Source: Rhizobiaceae bacterium (GTDB taxonomy: Bacteria; Pseudomonadota; Alphaproteobacteria; Rhizobiales; Rhizobiaceae). From it: a DNA stretch of 44,301 nt. Each line of letters begins with the position of its first letter. Position 1 is the first letter of the stretch. The stretch is from NCBI GenBank assembly GCA_030065115.1, contig JASJDO010000014.1, positions 1 through 44,301 on the forward strand. The letters are read 5' to 3'. Made by a program: the position numbers and the translations under genes. Of the stretch, positions 1 to 7,793 are shown piece after piece. Below the pieces are notes generated by a model that worked only from the letters and a program-made list of their open reading frames with translations, had not been told where the DNA came from and did not search any database.

Positions 1-107
1 CTTGTGACTTTCACAACAGGCCATTCACCAGTGATGTTTTCCCACACAAACATGCTCACAGGCCCACTGTTGAAAACCTCGTCCCAAATATCGTTGCCAA
101 TTTCCAT
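1..107 (-). CDS. PAS-domain signalling protein, N-terminal fragment
   Basis: An open frame reads leftward off the window edge from an ATG at 105-107, so only about 35 N-terminal residues are visible. They include IWDEVFNSGPVSMFVWEN followed by W-P-V, a pattern I know from the start of PAS sensor domains at the N-terminus of bacterial GGDEF/EAL or histidine-kinase proteins. A G-rich stretch just upstream could serve as the ribosome binding site. The output domain lies outside the window, so the class of signalling protein cannot be told. The upstream region is shared with the divergent DUF302 gene. Confidence 0.55.
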   Translation of the reverse strand, partial: MEIGNDIWDEVFNSGPVSMFVWENITGEWPVVKVT

Positions 108-356
108 TGATGCCCCACTCAAGAATTTCTAATCACTAACCCAAAGCCAACATTTCTAAGATATTCTGAATAGACTAAAGGATTGGTTAACTAAAACCGG
201 ATCCTCGCCAATCTTGATCGTTGTCCATGTGCCAGCGGGTTAAAGTGTTTTGCCACGTAGTACCTCGCAATAAATGGGTGTTGGGGGAGTAATGCCTTGC
301 CATTGTCACAAACCCGCGCCATGTGTTTGGTAATTGATTCTTTGCGGAGGCTACTC

Positions 357-818
357 ATGAAAAACCTTTTCACCACATTCCTGAGCGGAATTTTTCTCCT
401 TGCCGCGACACTATTTGTACAGGCTCAGGATGGCTGGATTATCAAGGATAGTGCAAATTCAGTAAAAGTGACTGCTGATAAGCTTGTCGCGATCATCGAA
501 GCAGCCCCGCCCAAACTTTTCGCACGGGTTGAACATCATCGTGGGGCGGAGAAAGCCGGTTTGGAATTGGGGGAAGCGACCATGATCATGTTTGGCGCGC
601 CGCCAATCGGCACCCCAATCATGCAGCAGAACATCAAGGCTGGACTTGATCTGCCGGTCCGAGTGCTAATCTGGGATGATGCAGGACAAACCAAGATCGG
701 ATATCTTGATCCGCAGGCACTCAAGGCGCGTTATGGCATTGAGGGTGCTGATGAAGCTTTCAAGAAAATGGCCGGGGCAGTTGGCAAATTCACAGATGGT
801 GCTGCAGCGGCTGAATAA
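357..818 (+). CDS. DUF302 family secreted protein
   Basis: A 153-residue protein with a Sec signal peptide (MKNLFTTF followed by a hydrophobic core and AQA-like cleavage site near residue 22). The mature part matches DUF302: the K-L...I-E pattern near residue 45, F-A-R-V-E-H-H, then G-A-P-x-I-G-T-P and D-L-P-V-R-V-L-I-W-D-D. The function of DUF302 is unknown; such proteins are usually periplasmic. The start at 357 is chosen because GGAGG lies 6 bases upstream and the signal peptide begins there; an upstream in-frame ATG at 297 would add 20 residues that spoil the signal. The GST gene follows 11 bases later, suggesting co-transcription. The 249 bases upstream hold only intergenic DNA between divergent genes; I see no convincing promoter or RNA there. 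Confidence 0.8.
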   Translation: MKNLFTTFLSGIFLLAATLFVQAQDGWIIKDSANSVKVTADKLVAIIEAAPPKLFARVEHHRGAEKAGLELGEATMIMFGAPPIGTPIMQQNIKAGLDLPVRVLIWDDAGQTKIGYLDPQALKARYGIEGADEAFKKMAGAVGKFTDGAAAAE

Positions 819-829
819 TCCCGCAACAA

Positions 830-1453
830 ATGCCTGCACTGCTTTATCATCGCCCGTTCAACTGTTCATTGGCCGTCCTGATTGGGGCGGCTGAAGCTGG
901 CGTGGAAATCAATACGGATTTGGTAGTGGACACCAAATCCAAGGCATTGGAGTCGGGCGGATCGTTGATGGCGATCAATCCGCTTGGACAGGTTTCTACC
1001 ATGCAACTTGAAAATGGTGAGTTGCTAACGGAAACGTCGGCATGTCTGATCTGGGTTCAAAGTCAGTCGACTACGTCCTTTCATGTGTCCCATGACGATC
1101 CACGATATTTTCAAATGCTTCGATGGCTTGGATTTGTTGCCACAGAACTTCACAAGCAGGCCCTTCGGATCATTTACTATTCAGAGGCAACCGATAAGGT
1201 AAAGGACAATTTTCGCTCACTGGTTCCTGCAAGGCTGGCATTGCTGGATAACCATCTTGAAAGCCGCGACTATATGCTGGGTCAGGATTTCACGGCAGCT
1301 GATGCCTATCTAACCTGGTTTTTGCTGCACGCTGAGCGGGCTAAGGTTTGGTATCCTGGTTATGCCAATCTGGAAGCCTACCGGGACCGTGTCATGGCGC
1401 GTCCTGTTGTTGCCAGGGTGATCGACGCTGACCGTGCCGCCATGGCCCAGTGA
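830..1453 (+). CDS. Glutathione S-transferase family protein
   Basis: A 207-residue cytosolic protein with the two-domain GST layout. Residues 1-80 are thioredoxin-like: an N-terminal strand, I-N-P-L-G-Q-V-S as the cis-proline loop, and E-N-G-E-L-L-T-E-T-S as the glutathione gamma-glutamyl contact motif. The helical C-terminal domain contains the family capping motif D-F-T-A-A-D-A-Y-L near residue 155. The sequence style is that of bacterial beta-class GSTs, with a Cys at residue 12 that could be the family's catalytic cysteine, though the alignment is approximate. It starts 11 bases after the DUF302 stop with little visible Shine-Dalgarno sequence. The substrate is unknown; likely roles are detoxification or stress response. 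Confidence 0.8.
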   Translation: MPALLYHRPFNCSLAVLIGAAEAGVEINTDLVVDTKSKALESGGSLMAINPLGQVSTMQLENGELLTETSACLIWVQSQSTTSFHVSHDDPRYFQMLRWLGFVATELHKQALRIIYYSEATDKVKDNFRSLVPARLALLDNHLESRDYMLGQDFTAADAYLTWFLLHAERAKVWYPGYANLEAYRDRVMARPVVARVIDADRAAMAQ

Positions 1454-1522
1454 ACAATTGCTTCCATCAATTGAATGACCTAACGTCCCGGCGTTACATG
1501 AGAATTGATCACGGTTGGTCGG

Positions 1523-3034
1523 ATGTCCTGGGAAAAAGAGCTTGAAGAACTGCGTCGTCGCGAGGCGATTGCGGAGGAAATGGGTGGCGCTGAGAAAGTT
1601 GCCCGACAAAAATCCCGTGGCAAACTGACTGCCCGTGAGCGCCTAAGCGCGTTGCTTGACGAGGGTTCGTTTCGTGAAATCGGAAAGATTGCCGGTAAGG
1701 GTAAATATGACAATCAGGGCGATCTGGAGCATGTGAGTCCATCCAATTTTGTCTTTGGGCGCGGGCGCATCAATGCCCAGCCTGTTGTTTCGACAGCGGA
1801 TGATTTCACGGTTCGTGGTGGTGCGGCTGATGCTGCCATTTATCGCAAATTTGTGCAGGCCGAACAGATGGCTTCCAGCCTGAAGATGCCGTTGATCCGC
1901 ATGGTTGATGGAACCGGCGGTGGTGGCTCGGTCAAGATGCTGGAAGACATGGGGTTTACCTATGTGCCCTTCGTTCCCGGCTGGGATCATGTGGTCGAGA
2001 ACCTTGAAACTGTGCCTGTGGTATCCCTCGCGCTTGGACCTGCAGCGGGGCTTGGTGCTGCGCGCGTTGTTGCAAGCCATTATTCGATCATGGTGCGGGG
2101 TATCTCGCAGCTATTTACCGCAGGACCAAAGGTTGCCGCTGCCATTGGCGAAGATCTGTTGGATAATGAAGCTCTGGGTGGTGCAGATATTCACACTCGA
2201 AACGGAGTGGTTGATGACGAAGCTGCCAGCGAGGAAGAAGCATTTGCGATGGCGCGCCGGTTTCTCTCCTATTTGCCTTCTCACGTAGGGGGTGAAATGG
2301 AGCAAAGGCCGGTTCATGATCCTGTGGAGCGGCGGGAAGAGTTTCTACTATCTGCGGTGCCGAGGGAGAAAACTCAGGCCTATAACATGCGCCGAATTGT
2401 CGAAGGTATTGCGGATCAAGGTTCTGTTTTTGAGATGGGAAGACGTTGGGGACGCTCAGTCATTACGGCATTTGTTCGCTTTGACGGGTGGCCAGTTGCG
2501 TTGATGGCATCCGATCCAACTTTCCTGGGTGGTTCCTGGACGGCAGATGCTTCAGAAAAGGCAAAGCGTTTCGTGGAGCTGGCAGAGCGGTTCAAACTGC
2601 CGGTGGTTCATCTGGTGGATAATCCCGGTTTCATGATTGGGTTGGAAGCTGAAAAGGCTGCCACCATCCGCCGTGGTGTCGAAGCAATGAACGGTATCTA
2701 CAAGGCAACGGTCCCTTGGGCCAGCGTCATCATCCGTAAAGCCTATGGGGTCGCTGGTGCGGCGATGTCGGATCATTCGAAGTTTCAATACCGTTTTGCC
2801 TGGCCTTCGGGAGATTGGGGCTCTCTCCCCATTGATGGTGGTGTGGAAGTTGCCTACAAGGCAGAGCTTGAAACTGCAGAAGATCCTAAAAAGGCACTCG
2901 ACCAGATCAAATCGCGTCTTTCTAAGGTGACATCCCCGTTCAGAACTGCAGAGCAATTTCTGATCGAGGATATTATTGATCCAAGGGATACGCGCATCCT
3001 ACTCTGTGAGTTTGCAACACTCGCATACCGGTAG
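1523..3034 (+). CDS. Acyl-CoA carboxylase carboxyltransferase (beta) subunit
   Basis: A 503-residue carboxyltransferase of the propionyl-CoA/methylcrotonyl-CoA carboxylase beta family. It transfers a carboxyl group from carboxybiotin to an acyl-CoA. Landmarks: R-G-K-L-T-A-R-E-R near residue 36, the glycine-rich G-T-G-G-G-G-S-V, L-G-P-A-A-G-L-G-A-A in the N-terminal crotonase fold, and P-V-V-H-L-V-D-N-P-G-F-M-I-G plus A-Y-G-V-A-G-A-A in the C-terminal fold. Start chosen at MSWEKELEELRRRE, typical of the family; a TTG 18 bases upstream is possible. No biotin carboxylase or biotin carrier gene is adjacent, so its partner must be elsewhere. The acyl substrate cannot be read from the sequence. Confidence 0.88.
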   Translation: MSWEKELEELRRREAIAEEMGGAEKVARQKSRGKLTARERLSALLDEGSFREIGKIAGKGKYDNQGDLEHVSPSNFVFGRGRINAQPVVSTADDFTVRGGAADAAIYRKFVQAEQMASSLKMPLIRMVDGTGGGGSVKMLEDMGFTYVPFVPGWDHVVENLETVPVVSLALGPAAGLGAARVVASHYSIMVRGISQLFTAGPKVAAAIGEDLLDNEALGGADIHTRNGVVDDEAASEEEAFAMARRFLSYLPSHVGGEMEQRPVHDPVERREEFLLSAVPREKTQAYNMRRIVEGIADQGSVFEMGRRWGRSVITAFVRFDGWPVALMASDPTFLGGSWTADASEKAKRFVELAERFKLPVVHLVDNPGFMIGLEAEKAATIRRGVEAMNGIYKATVPWASVIIRKAYGVAGAAMSDHSKFQYRFAWPSGDWGSLPIDGGVEVAYKAELETAEDPKKALDQIKSRLSKVTSPFRTAEQFLIEDIIDPRDTRILLCEFATLAYR

Positions 3035-3093
3035 TATTGGCGTCATTACGTTCAAGTCGATGAGCTGAATCCGTTGCTGGATTGATGGAGCTA

Positions 3094-3108
3094 TGCATTC
3101 AGAATGCA
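3094..3108. promoter_or_regulatory. Perfect inverted repeat, operator-like
   Basis: TGCATTC-A-GAATGCA is a perfect 7+7 inverted repeat in the AT-rich gap between the carboxyltransferase gene and the small membrane-anchored gene. No T-run follows, so it does not look like a terminator. A binding site for a dimeric regulator is an inference. Confidence 0.3.
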
Positions 3109-3249
3109 ACCACTGACGATATTTTAACAAGATTGGCCAGTGTGTGAATATTTCCAGAACACTAAATCAAACAACAAAATCTGTTATTTTCAATTTATCT
3201 AGTATTATTGAAACTATTTTATAATTTTCAAAAATTGTGGGTGTTTATT

Positions 3250-3768
3250 ATGCATATTGCAGCTATTATTCTGGGAGCCTTAGGGTCCGTTTTTTACTAT
3301 ATCTATGTTATCCGCCAAACGGGTGAGGCAGCTTCAAAAGCAGTGGATGCAGCGCAGAGTTTTCGCGGGAAAATGCGACGTAACGCGTTTCGGAAAAAGG
3401 CGGAGGGTTCGGTCTTAACGGCTGTAGATGACCCGGCTACTGCTGCAGCGGTGATGTTGTGTTGCGTAGCACTCTCGAAAGGGTTCATAACCGACAATAC
3501 GCGAACCGCGTTGGTCAATCAGGTGCGCCGGGAAATGCAGATGCCGGATGCGCCGGAGATCGTTGATTTTGCGATTTGGATCGCAAAACAGGTTGCAGAT
3601 CCGGCCGATGTAATCCGTACTTACAAAGGGTTGTGGACCGCGAATCTTGCTTCTGAACATTTGGCTCGCTTTATCGAAATGGCGCGGGAAATTGCTGACC
3701 TCAATGGCTCTGCTACCGCGGAGCAGAATGCGATTATCGGTAAACTTCAAAATCAACTCCTGAAATGA
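3250..3768 (+). CDS. Hypothetical membrane-anchored protein, possible TerB-like fold
   Basis: I do not recognise this gene firmly. The 172-residue product starts with one transmembrane helix (residues 2-20), then a basic helical linker (K-A-V-D-A-A-Q-S-F-R-G-K-M-R-R). A helical domain of about 120 residues follows, containing DDPATAAAVMLCCVALSKG, then a stretch of short amphipathic helices. That composition recalls TerB/DjlA-N-like all-helical domains (unproven). Start set at the ATG at 3250, where the hydrophobic segment begins; a TTG at 3208 would add 14 residues. The upstream gap is AT-rich and could hold its promoter. It converges with dctM, whose end lies 25 bases away. Confidence 0.6.
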   Translation: MHIAAIILGALGSVFYYIYVIRQTGEAASKAVDAAQSFRGKMRRNAFRKKAEGSVLTAVDDPATAAAVMLCCVALSKGFITDNTRTALVNQVRREMQMPDAPEIVDFAIWIAKQVADPADVIRTYKGLWTANLASEHLARFIEMAREIADLNGSATAEQNAIIGKLQNQLLK

Positions 3769-3792
3769 GCGACAGAAGCTAATCACAAGCTA

Positions 3793-5169
3793 TCAGCGTG
3801 TTATGATCTCCGGTCCCATGAGCTGGGTTGGGAGCCAGGTTGAAATAACGGGAACATAGGTCACCAGGATCAGGAACACAAACATGATTGACACCCAGGG
3901 GAGCGCTGCTTTCACAACATCGGTGACCGACATTCGCGCAACCCCGGCGGTGACAAACAAGTTGAGCCCCACCGGTGGCGTGATCATGCCGATTTCCATG
4001 TTGACCACCATGATGATGCCGAGGTGAATGGGGTCGATCCCTAGTTCAATGGCAATCGGGAACACCAGGGGTGCGACAATGATCAGCAATCCTGACGGCT
4101 CCATGAACTGGCCGCCGATCAACAGGATGATGTTGACCACGATCAGGAACATGATCGGCCCGAAACCAGCTGCCAGCATGGCTTCCGTGATTACCTGGGG
4201 AATCCGCTCTTCGGTCAGCACGTGCTTCAGGATCAAAGCGTTCGCGATGATGAACAGGAGCATTATGGTAAGCTTGCCTGCTTCAAAGAGTGTCTTGCGT
4301 GTATCTTCGTGGAACCATGCGCTGATGATTGCCGAGGGTTTTTGGATGATGCTCAAATTGGCTTGACCTTCGACGGTCTTGAGCGGGCCCATGTCGCGGT
4401 ACACGAAGTTTGCAATGAAAAATGCGTACATCGCAGCGACCGCAGCTGCTTCGGTTGGGGTGAATACACCGCCGTAAATTCCGCCGAGAATGATGATGAT
4501 GAGGAATAGCCCCCAAAATGCTTCCTTGCCTGCTGACAGAATTTCACGAATGCCAGCGAAAGGTTGAGACGGCAGGCCCTTTATCTTTGCATAGACATAA
4601 ATGCCCAACATCAACATGAATCCTGCCAGCAGGCCTGGAAAGACGCCAGCAAGGAACATGCGGCCAACGGAAACATCTGTTGCTGCCGCATAGACCACCA
4701 TCACGATGGAAGGTGGAATGAGAATGCCCAATGTGCCTGCATTACAGATGACGCCCGCTGCAAATTCTTTGGTGTATCCAACTTGGCGCATTCCGGCGAT
4801 GACGATGGAACCAATCGCCACAACCGTTGCAGGGGAAGAACCGGATAGGGCTGCAAACATCATGCAGGCGAAAACCGATGCGATTGCGAGGCCGCCGGAG
4901 AAATGTCCTACACAGGCAATGGCGAAGCGGATGATCCGTCGCGCCACGCCGCCGGTTGACATGAAGCTGGACGCAAGGATGAAAAAAGGGATCGCCAGAA
5001 GCGTGTAATGCCCGTCAAAGGCTGAGAATAAAGTCTGCGCAATTGAAGCCAGCGATCCATCAGAATAGATCAGCAGAAAGATCATGCTTGAAAGGCCAAG
5101 GGAAATAGCAATAGGCACACCGATCAGCATTAATCCGATGACAAGACCAAAGAGGAGAATGATTTCCAT
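3793..5169 (-). CDS. dctM: TRAP transporter large permease, DctM
   Basis: A 458-residue integral membrane protein of the DctM/SiaM-large family, the ion-coupled transport subunit of a TRAP carrier. Family marks seen: the N-terminal I-G-V-P-I-A-I-S-L-G segment, AALSGSSPATVVAIGSI, the pair I-P-P-S-I-V-M-V-V-Y, and E-I-G-M-I-T-P-P-V-G-L-N-L-F-V near residue 400. About a dozen hydrophobic segments are evident. Length is slightly above the usual 425-440 because of a loop near residues 255-300. Its ATG overlaps the dctQ stop (TAATG), so translation is coupled. It works with DctP and DctQ encoded upstream. Confidence 0.95.
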   Translation of the reverse strand: MEIILLFGLVIGLMLIGVPIAISLGLSSMIFLLIYSDGSLASIAQTLFSAFDGHYTLLAIPFFILASSFMSTGGVARRIIRFAIACVGHFSGGLAIASVFACMMFAALSGSSPATVVAIGSIVIAGMRQVGYTKEFAAGVICNAGTLGILIPPSIVMVVYAAATDVSVGRMFLAGVFPGLLAGFMLMLGIYVYAKIKGLPSQPFAGIREILSAGKEAFWGLFLIIIILGGIYGGVFTPTEAAAVAAMYAFFIANFVYRDMGPLKTVEGQANLSIIQKPSAIISAWFHEDTRKTLFEAGKLTIMLLFIIANALILKHVLTEERIPQVITEAMLAAGFGPIMFLIVVNIILLIGGQFMEPSGLLIIVAPLVFPIAIELGIDPIHLGIIMVVNMEIGMITPPVGLNLFVTAGVARMSVTDVVKAALPWVSIMFVFLILVTYVPVISTWLPTQLMGPEIITR

Positions 5170-5861
5170 TATTTTGCCTCCCCGTCCCCGGCAATTGCTT
5201 CTTCCAGCATTTCCTCGGCCTCATGACCTGCAATCAGGAGATCCTGTTCGCCTTTGAAAATTCGTAAGCTGGCCTGAAGCACCCGAAACAACAAAAGGCC
5301 CATGCCCAGGGGAAGCGCAAAATAGGGGATGAAACGCGGCAATTTTTCATAACGTTCGCCATAATTGAACGTTTCGCTGAGCCAGGCATTGATCAGGGGA
5401 ACCGGCACATCATCAGTTTCGTAGAAAGACTGATCCCTCCATCGATATTCGATTTCAGCAAGGCCAAGTGGCGACGCAATCAGATCGTTGTAAAGGACCG
5501 GCAGAGGTCTAACGCCAGCGAATGGTCCCCAATAATTCCACGCACCGATAAACAGGAGCACGGCAAATGAAAGGCAAGCAATGCAAGCGAGTAATGTGAA
5601 AATACGCTTCAATCCTGCAGGAACAGAATTTACCAGTACATCGACACCAATATGGAAGGACTTCTTCACACCGTAAGAACATCCGATCAAGACCAGCCAT
5701 GCGAACAGGAAGACCGTGACTTCCAAACCCCAGAGGATGTTTGAATTGAATATGTATCGTGCAACCACATTGGCGAATGTGATTACCGTCATCAGCCCAA
5801 GTGTTACTGCAATGAAGGTTTCTTCGATCGTATCAGTGAATAATGTGGGTTTTGAAGTCAT
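5169..5861 (-). CDS. dctQ: TRAP transporter small permease, DctQ
   Basis: The small membrane subunit of the TRAP transporter, 230 residues from the chosen ATG. Four hydrophobic segments are visible, with the family pattern A-N-V-V-A-R-Y-I-F in the first and L-F-A-W-L-V-L-I-G plus V-K-K-S-F-H-I-G-V-D in the second. An approximately 60-residue soluble loop before the last helix makes it longer than minimal DctQ proteins, as in C4-dicarboxylate-type systems. The start at 5861 gives MTSKPTLFTD; a TTG at 5909 would add 16 residues. It lies 89 bases after dctP with a strong hairpin between, and overlaps dctM by one base. It stabilises DctM in the membrane. Confidence 0.9.
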   Translation of the reverse strand: MTSKPTLFTDTIEETFIAVTLGLMTVITFANVVARYIFNSNILWGLEVTVFLFAWLVLIGCSYGVKKSFHIGVDVLVNSVPAGLKRIFTLLACIACLSFAVLLFIGAWNYWGPFAGVRPLPVLYNDLIASPLGLAEIEYRWRDQSFYETDDVPVPLINAWLSETFNYGERYEKLPRFIPYFALPLGMGLLLFRVLQASLRIFKGEQDLLIAGHEAEEMLEEAIAGDGEAK

Positions 5862-5911
5862 GGAAATAACCAGCGTGTTTGGCGCATGCGGAAATCCGTG
5901 CGCTGACAAGA

Positions 5912-5936
5912 TTTCCCCGGCTCGTGGCCGGGGAAA
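5912..5936 (-). promoter_or_regulatory. Strong intercistronic hairpin between dctP and dctQ
   Basis: A perfect 10-bp stem (TTTCCCCGGC pairing with GCCGGGGAAA) closes a 5-base loop. It sits between the dctP stop and the dctQ start. No T-run follows on the minus strand, so it is not a clean intrinsic terminator. Known behaviour of such elements is 3' mRNA protection or processing, giving more binding protein than permease; here that role is inferred. Confidence 0.55.
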
Positions 5937-5950
5937 GTAGAGTGTGTTGT

Positions 5951-6946
5951 TTAGTTTAGGGCTTGAGCAGCGTCGATAAGCTCTTTACCGACATCGCCTT
6001 CAAACTTTGCCCAAACAGGCTTCAGCGCGTCCACCCACGCCTGACGTTGCTCAGGTGTGAGCGTGCGAATGGTGCCGCCTGACTCAACAATTTTGGCCTT
6101 GTTGTCCTGATTGACGGCAAAGGCTTCCTTGTTGCGGGTCTCGGTAACTTCCTTGAGGATAGTCGCCAGTTGATCGCGAACATCTGCATTGAGGCCGTTC
6201 CACCACTCGTCGGAAGTCACAACCAGATAGTCGATGATGCCGTGGTTTGTTTCTGTCACGCCATCCTGAACTTCAAAGAACTTCTTACCGTAAATGTTGG
6301 ACCAGGTGTTTTCCTGGCCATCGATAACCTTGGTCTGAAGGCCTCCATATACTTCTTTAAATGACATTTTCTGAGGCGAAGCGCCAAGTTGTTCAAACTG
6401 TGCTACAAGCACATCAGAAGCCTGAACGCGGAATTTCAGGCCTTTTGCATCTTCTGGTGACACCAGTGGAACCGACGCTGACATTTGCTTCATGCCATTG
6501 TGCCAGAAAGCAAGGCCTTTCAGTCCGCGGCGAACCATGGAATCTTTAAGAGATTGACCGGCTTCAGAGCTCTGGAAAGCATCAACCGCTTCAATGTTTG
6601 CAAACATGAATGGCAGGTCGAAGATCCGGAACTTCTTGGTGAATTTCTCAAACTTGGAAAGGGATGGCGCTGCCAATTGCACATCGCCATTGAGCAATGC
6701 CTCGAGAACCTTGTTGTCATCATAGAGGGTTGAGTTCGGGAAAACCTCCATGCAGGCTTTACCGTTCATCTCTTCATTCACACGTTTTTCAAGCAGGGAT
6801 GCAGCAATGCCTTTTGGATGCTTGTCGGTATTCGTCACATGACTGAACTTGATAACCGTTTCGCCTGGATCACATGCTGCCAGAGCTGCTGCTGAACTTG
6901 CCATGACAAAAGCGGATGCGATTGCCAGTTTTTTCAAAATTTTCAT
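5951..6946 (-). CDS. dctP: TRAP transporter solute-binding protein, DctP
   Basis: A 331-residue periplasmic binding protein with a clear Sec signal peptide (residues 1-23, ending A-L-A-A). The DctP family signature is present: F-R-V-Q-A-S-D-V-L with the conserved arginine that pairs with a substrate carboxylate, F-K-E-V-Y-G-G-L-Q, and V-I-D-G-Q-E-N-T-W-S-N. The W-S-N-I-Y-x-K-K-F-F-E-V-Q run resembles C4-dicarboxylate DctP (malate, succinate, fumarate), so this substrate class is likely but not proven. GGAGGAG lies just upstream of the ATG. It leads the dctPQM operon. The TCA genes nearby fit a dicarboxylate diet. Confidence 0.93.
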   Translation of the reverse strand: MKILKKLAIASAFVMASSAAALAACDPGETVIKFSHVTNTDKHPKGIAASLLEKRVNEEMNGKACMEVFPNSTLYDDNKVLEALLNGDVQLAAPSLSKFEKFTKKFRIFDLPFMFANIEAVDAFQSSEAGQSLKDSMVRRGLKGLAFWHNGMKQMSASVPLVSPEDAKGLKFRVQASDVLVAQFEQLGASPQKMSFKEVYGGLQTKVIDGQENTWSNIYGKKFFEVQDGVTETNHGIIDYLVVTSDEWWNGLNADVRDQLATILKEVTETRNKEAFAVNQDNKAKIVESGGTIRTLTPEQRQAWVDALKPVWAKFEGDVGKELIDAAQALN

Positions 6947-7026
6947 TGTTTACTCCTCCAATATCCCGACACGGGATTATTCTCATGATAACTCTGTCAG
7001 AACAAAGCTCAAGTTTGGCAATAAAA

Positions 7027-7042
7027 CGGCAAGTATTTGCCG
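7027..7042. promoter_or_regulatory. Inverted repeat CGGCAA-N4-TTGCCG upstream of dctP
   Basis: A perfect 6+6 inverted repeat around a 4-base centre, about 80 bases upstream of the dctP start in the divergent dctP/omp19 region. A further CGGCAA half-site is at 7140-7145. This looks like an operator for a dimeric regulator of the TRAP operon; the regulator is unknown. A sigma-54 site was considered but the GG-GC spacing is one base short. Confidence 0.35.
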
Positions 7043-7077
7043 ATGGGCCTCAATCACGAAAATGGAATGTCAAAAAT

Positions 7078-7090
7078 TGACGTTGCGTCA
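7078..7090. promoter_or_regulatory. Inverted repeat TGACG-N3-CGTCA
   Basis: A perfect 5+5 inverted repeat in the dctP/omp19 divergent region, 36 bases from the CGGCAA repeat. It overlaps a TTGACA-like sequence on the minus strand that could act as a -35 element. Its function is inferred only. Confidence 0.25.
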
Positions 7091-7186
7091 GATTTTTCGT
7101 TATGCTTAATGAATTCCTAATAAAGTTGTGCCATAATTTCGGCAATAATGATTTATAGTGCTCTCAAGATGAAAAGGGGCTTCGTC

Positions 7187-7756
7187 GTGCGAACAACACC
7201 AATTATTGCAGTACTTGCTGCTTCAGTCGCTTTGGCTGCGTGTACGCGGTCAAATGATGCTTTGCGCGTTAACACGCAGGCGCCACCGCAGCCCTTGCCT
7301 TCATCCCCTTCTGGTACTGTTGAAACGGCTGAACTGCAGCCAACACAAAATGACCCGTTGGCTGTTGAAAACCAGCCAGGTGTTGCTGAAGCGCCACTGG
7401 CACCCGGCGTTGAATCGCCGATTGGCACGGATCCCAATCAGGTTGCATCACTTGATCCCGGCGCTGAAGCAAAACCAATCAGTCATGAAACCATGACCGG
7501 TGCATGGACAGTGGGCACTGATAATCCGGAATGTCGTGTGTTCCTGTCTTTCACACAATGGTCGGGCGGTTATCGTGCAGGAACTCGTCGCTGCAATGCT
7601 CCAGAGCTAGCGAGTGTCTCCGCCTGGGATATCAAGAACAACAGGGTGGTTCTGGTTGATAGCAACGGCACGCAGATTGCGAGCCTCGCGTCTGCGGGTA
7701 GTGAGCGGTACGCCGGCACAACATCTGGTGGAAATTCGATCTCATTTACGCGTTAA
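7187..7756 (+). CDS. Omp19-like outer-membrane lipoprotein, AprI/Inh domain
   Basis: A lipoprotein of about 189 residues with a lipobox L-A-A-C near residue 19. A low-complexity Pro/Ala/Glu-rich linker (about residues 25-90) leads to a C-terminal AprI/Inh protease-inhibitor beta-barrel of about 90 residues. The barrel carries G-A-W-T-V, C-R-V, G-Y-R-A-G-T-R-R-C, V-V-L-V-D-S-N-G and a terminal T-T-S-G-G. This closely follows Brucella Omp19, an outer-membrane lipoprotein that inhibits proteases, and both disulfide cysteines are present. GTG at 7187 is chosen because AAGGGG lies 7 bases upstream; ATG at 7169 would add six residues and has no such site. It precedes zapE by 37 bases, as I recall in Brucella. 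Confidence 0.8.
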   Translation: MRTTPIIAVLAASVALAACTRSNDALRVNTQAPPQPLPSSPSGTVETAELQPTQNDPLAVENQPGVAEAPLAPGVESPIGTDPNQVASLDPGAEAKPISHETMTGAWTVGTDNPECRVFLSFTQWSGGYRAGTRRCNAPELASVSAWDIKNNRVVLVDSNGTQIASLASAGSERYAGTTSGGNSISFTR

Positions 7757-7793
7757 GCGTTTTACCCAACAGGCTTTTATGTAAACTGGCCCG

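Noticed and set aside
1455-1494. CAATTG pair and AACG/CGTT as a terminator after the GST gene
   Set aside because: Stems are only 6 and 4 bp and no T-run follows.
7010-7045. Possible sigma-54 promoter for dctP (GGCAAATACTTGCC)
   Set aside because: The GG-GC distance is one base short of the -24/-12 rule, and the sequence is better explained as an inverted repeat.
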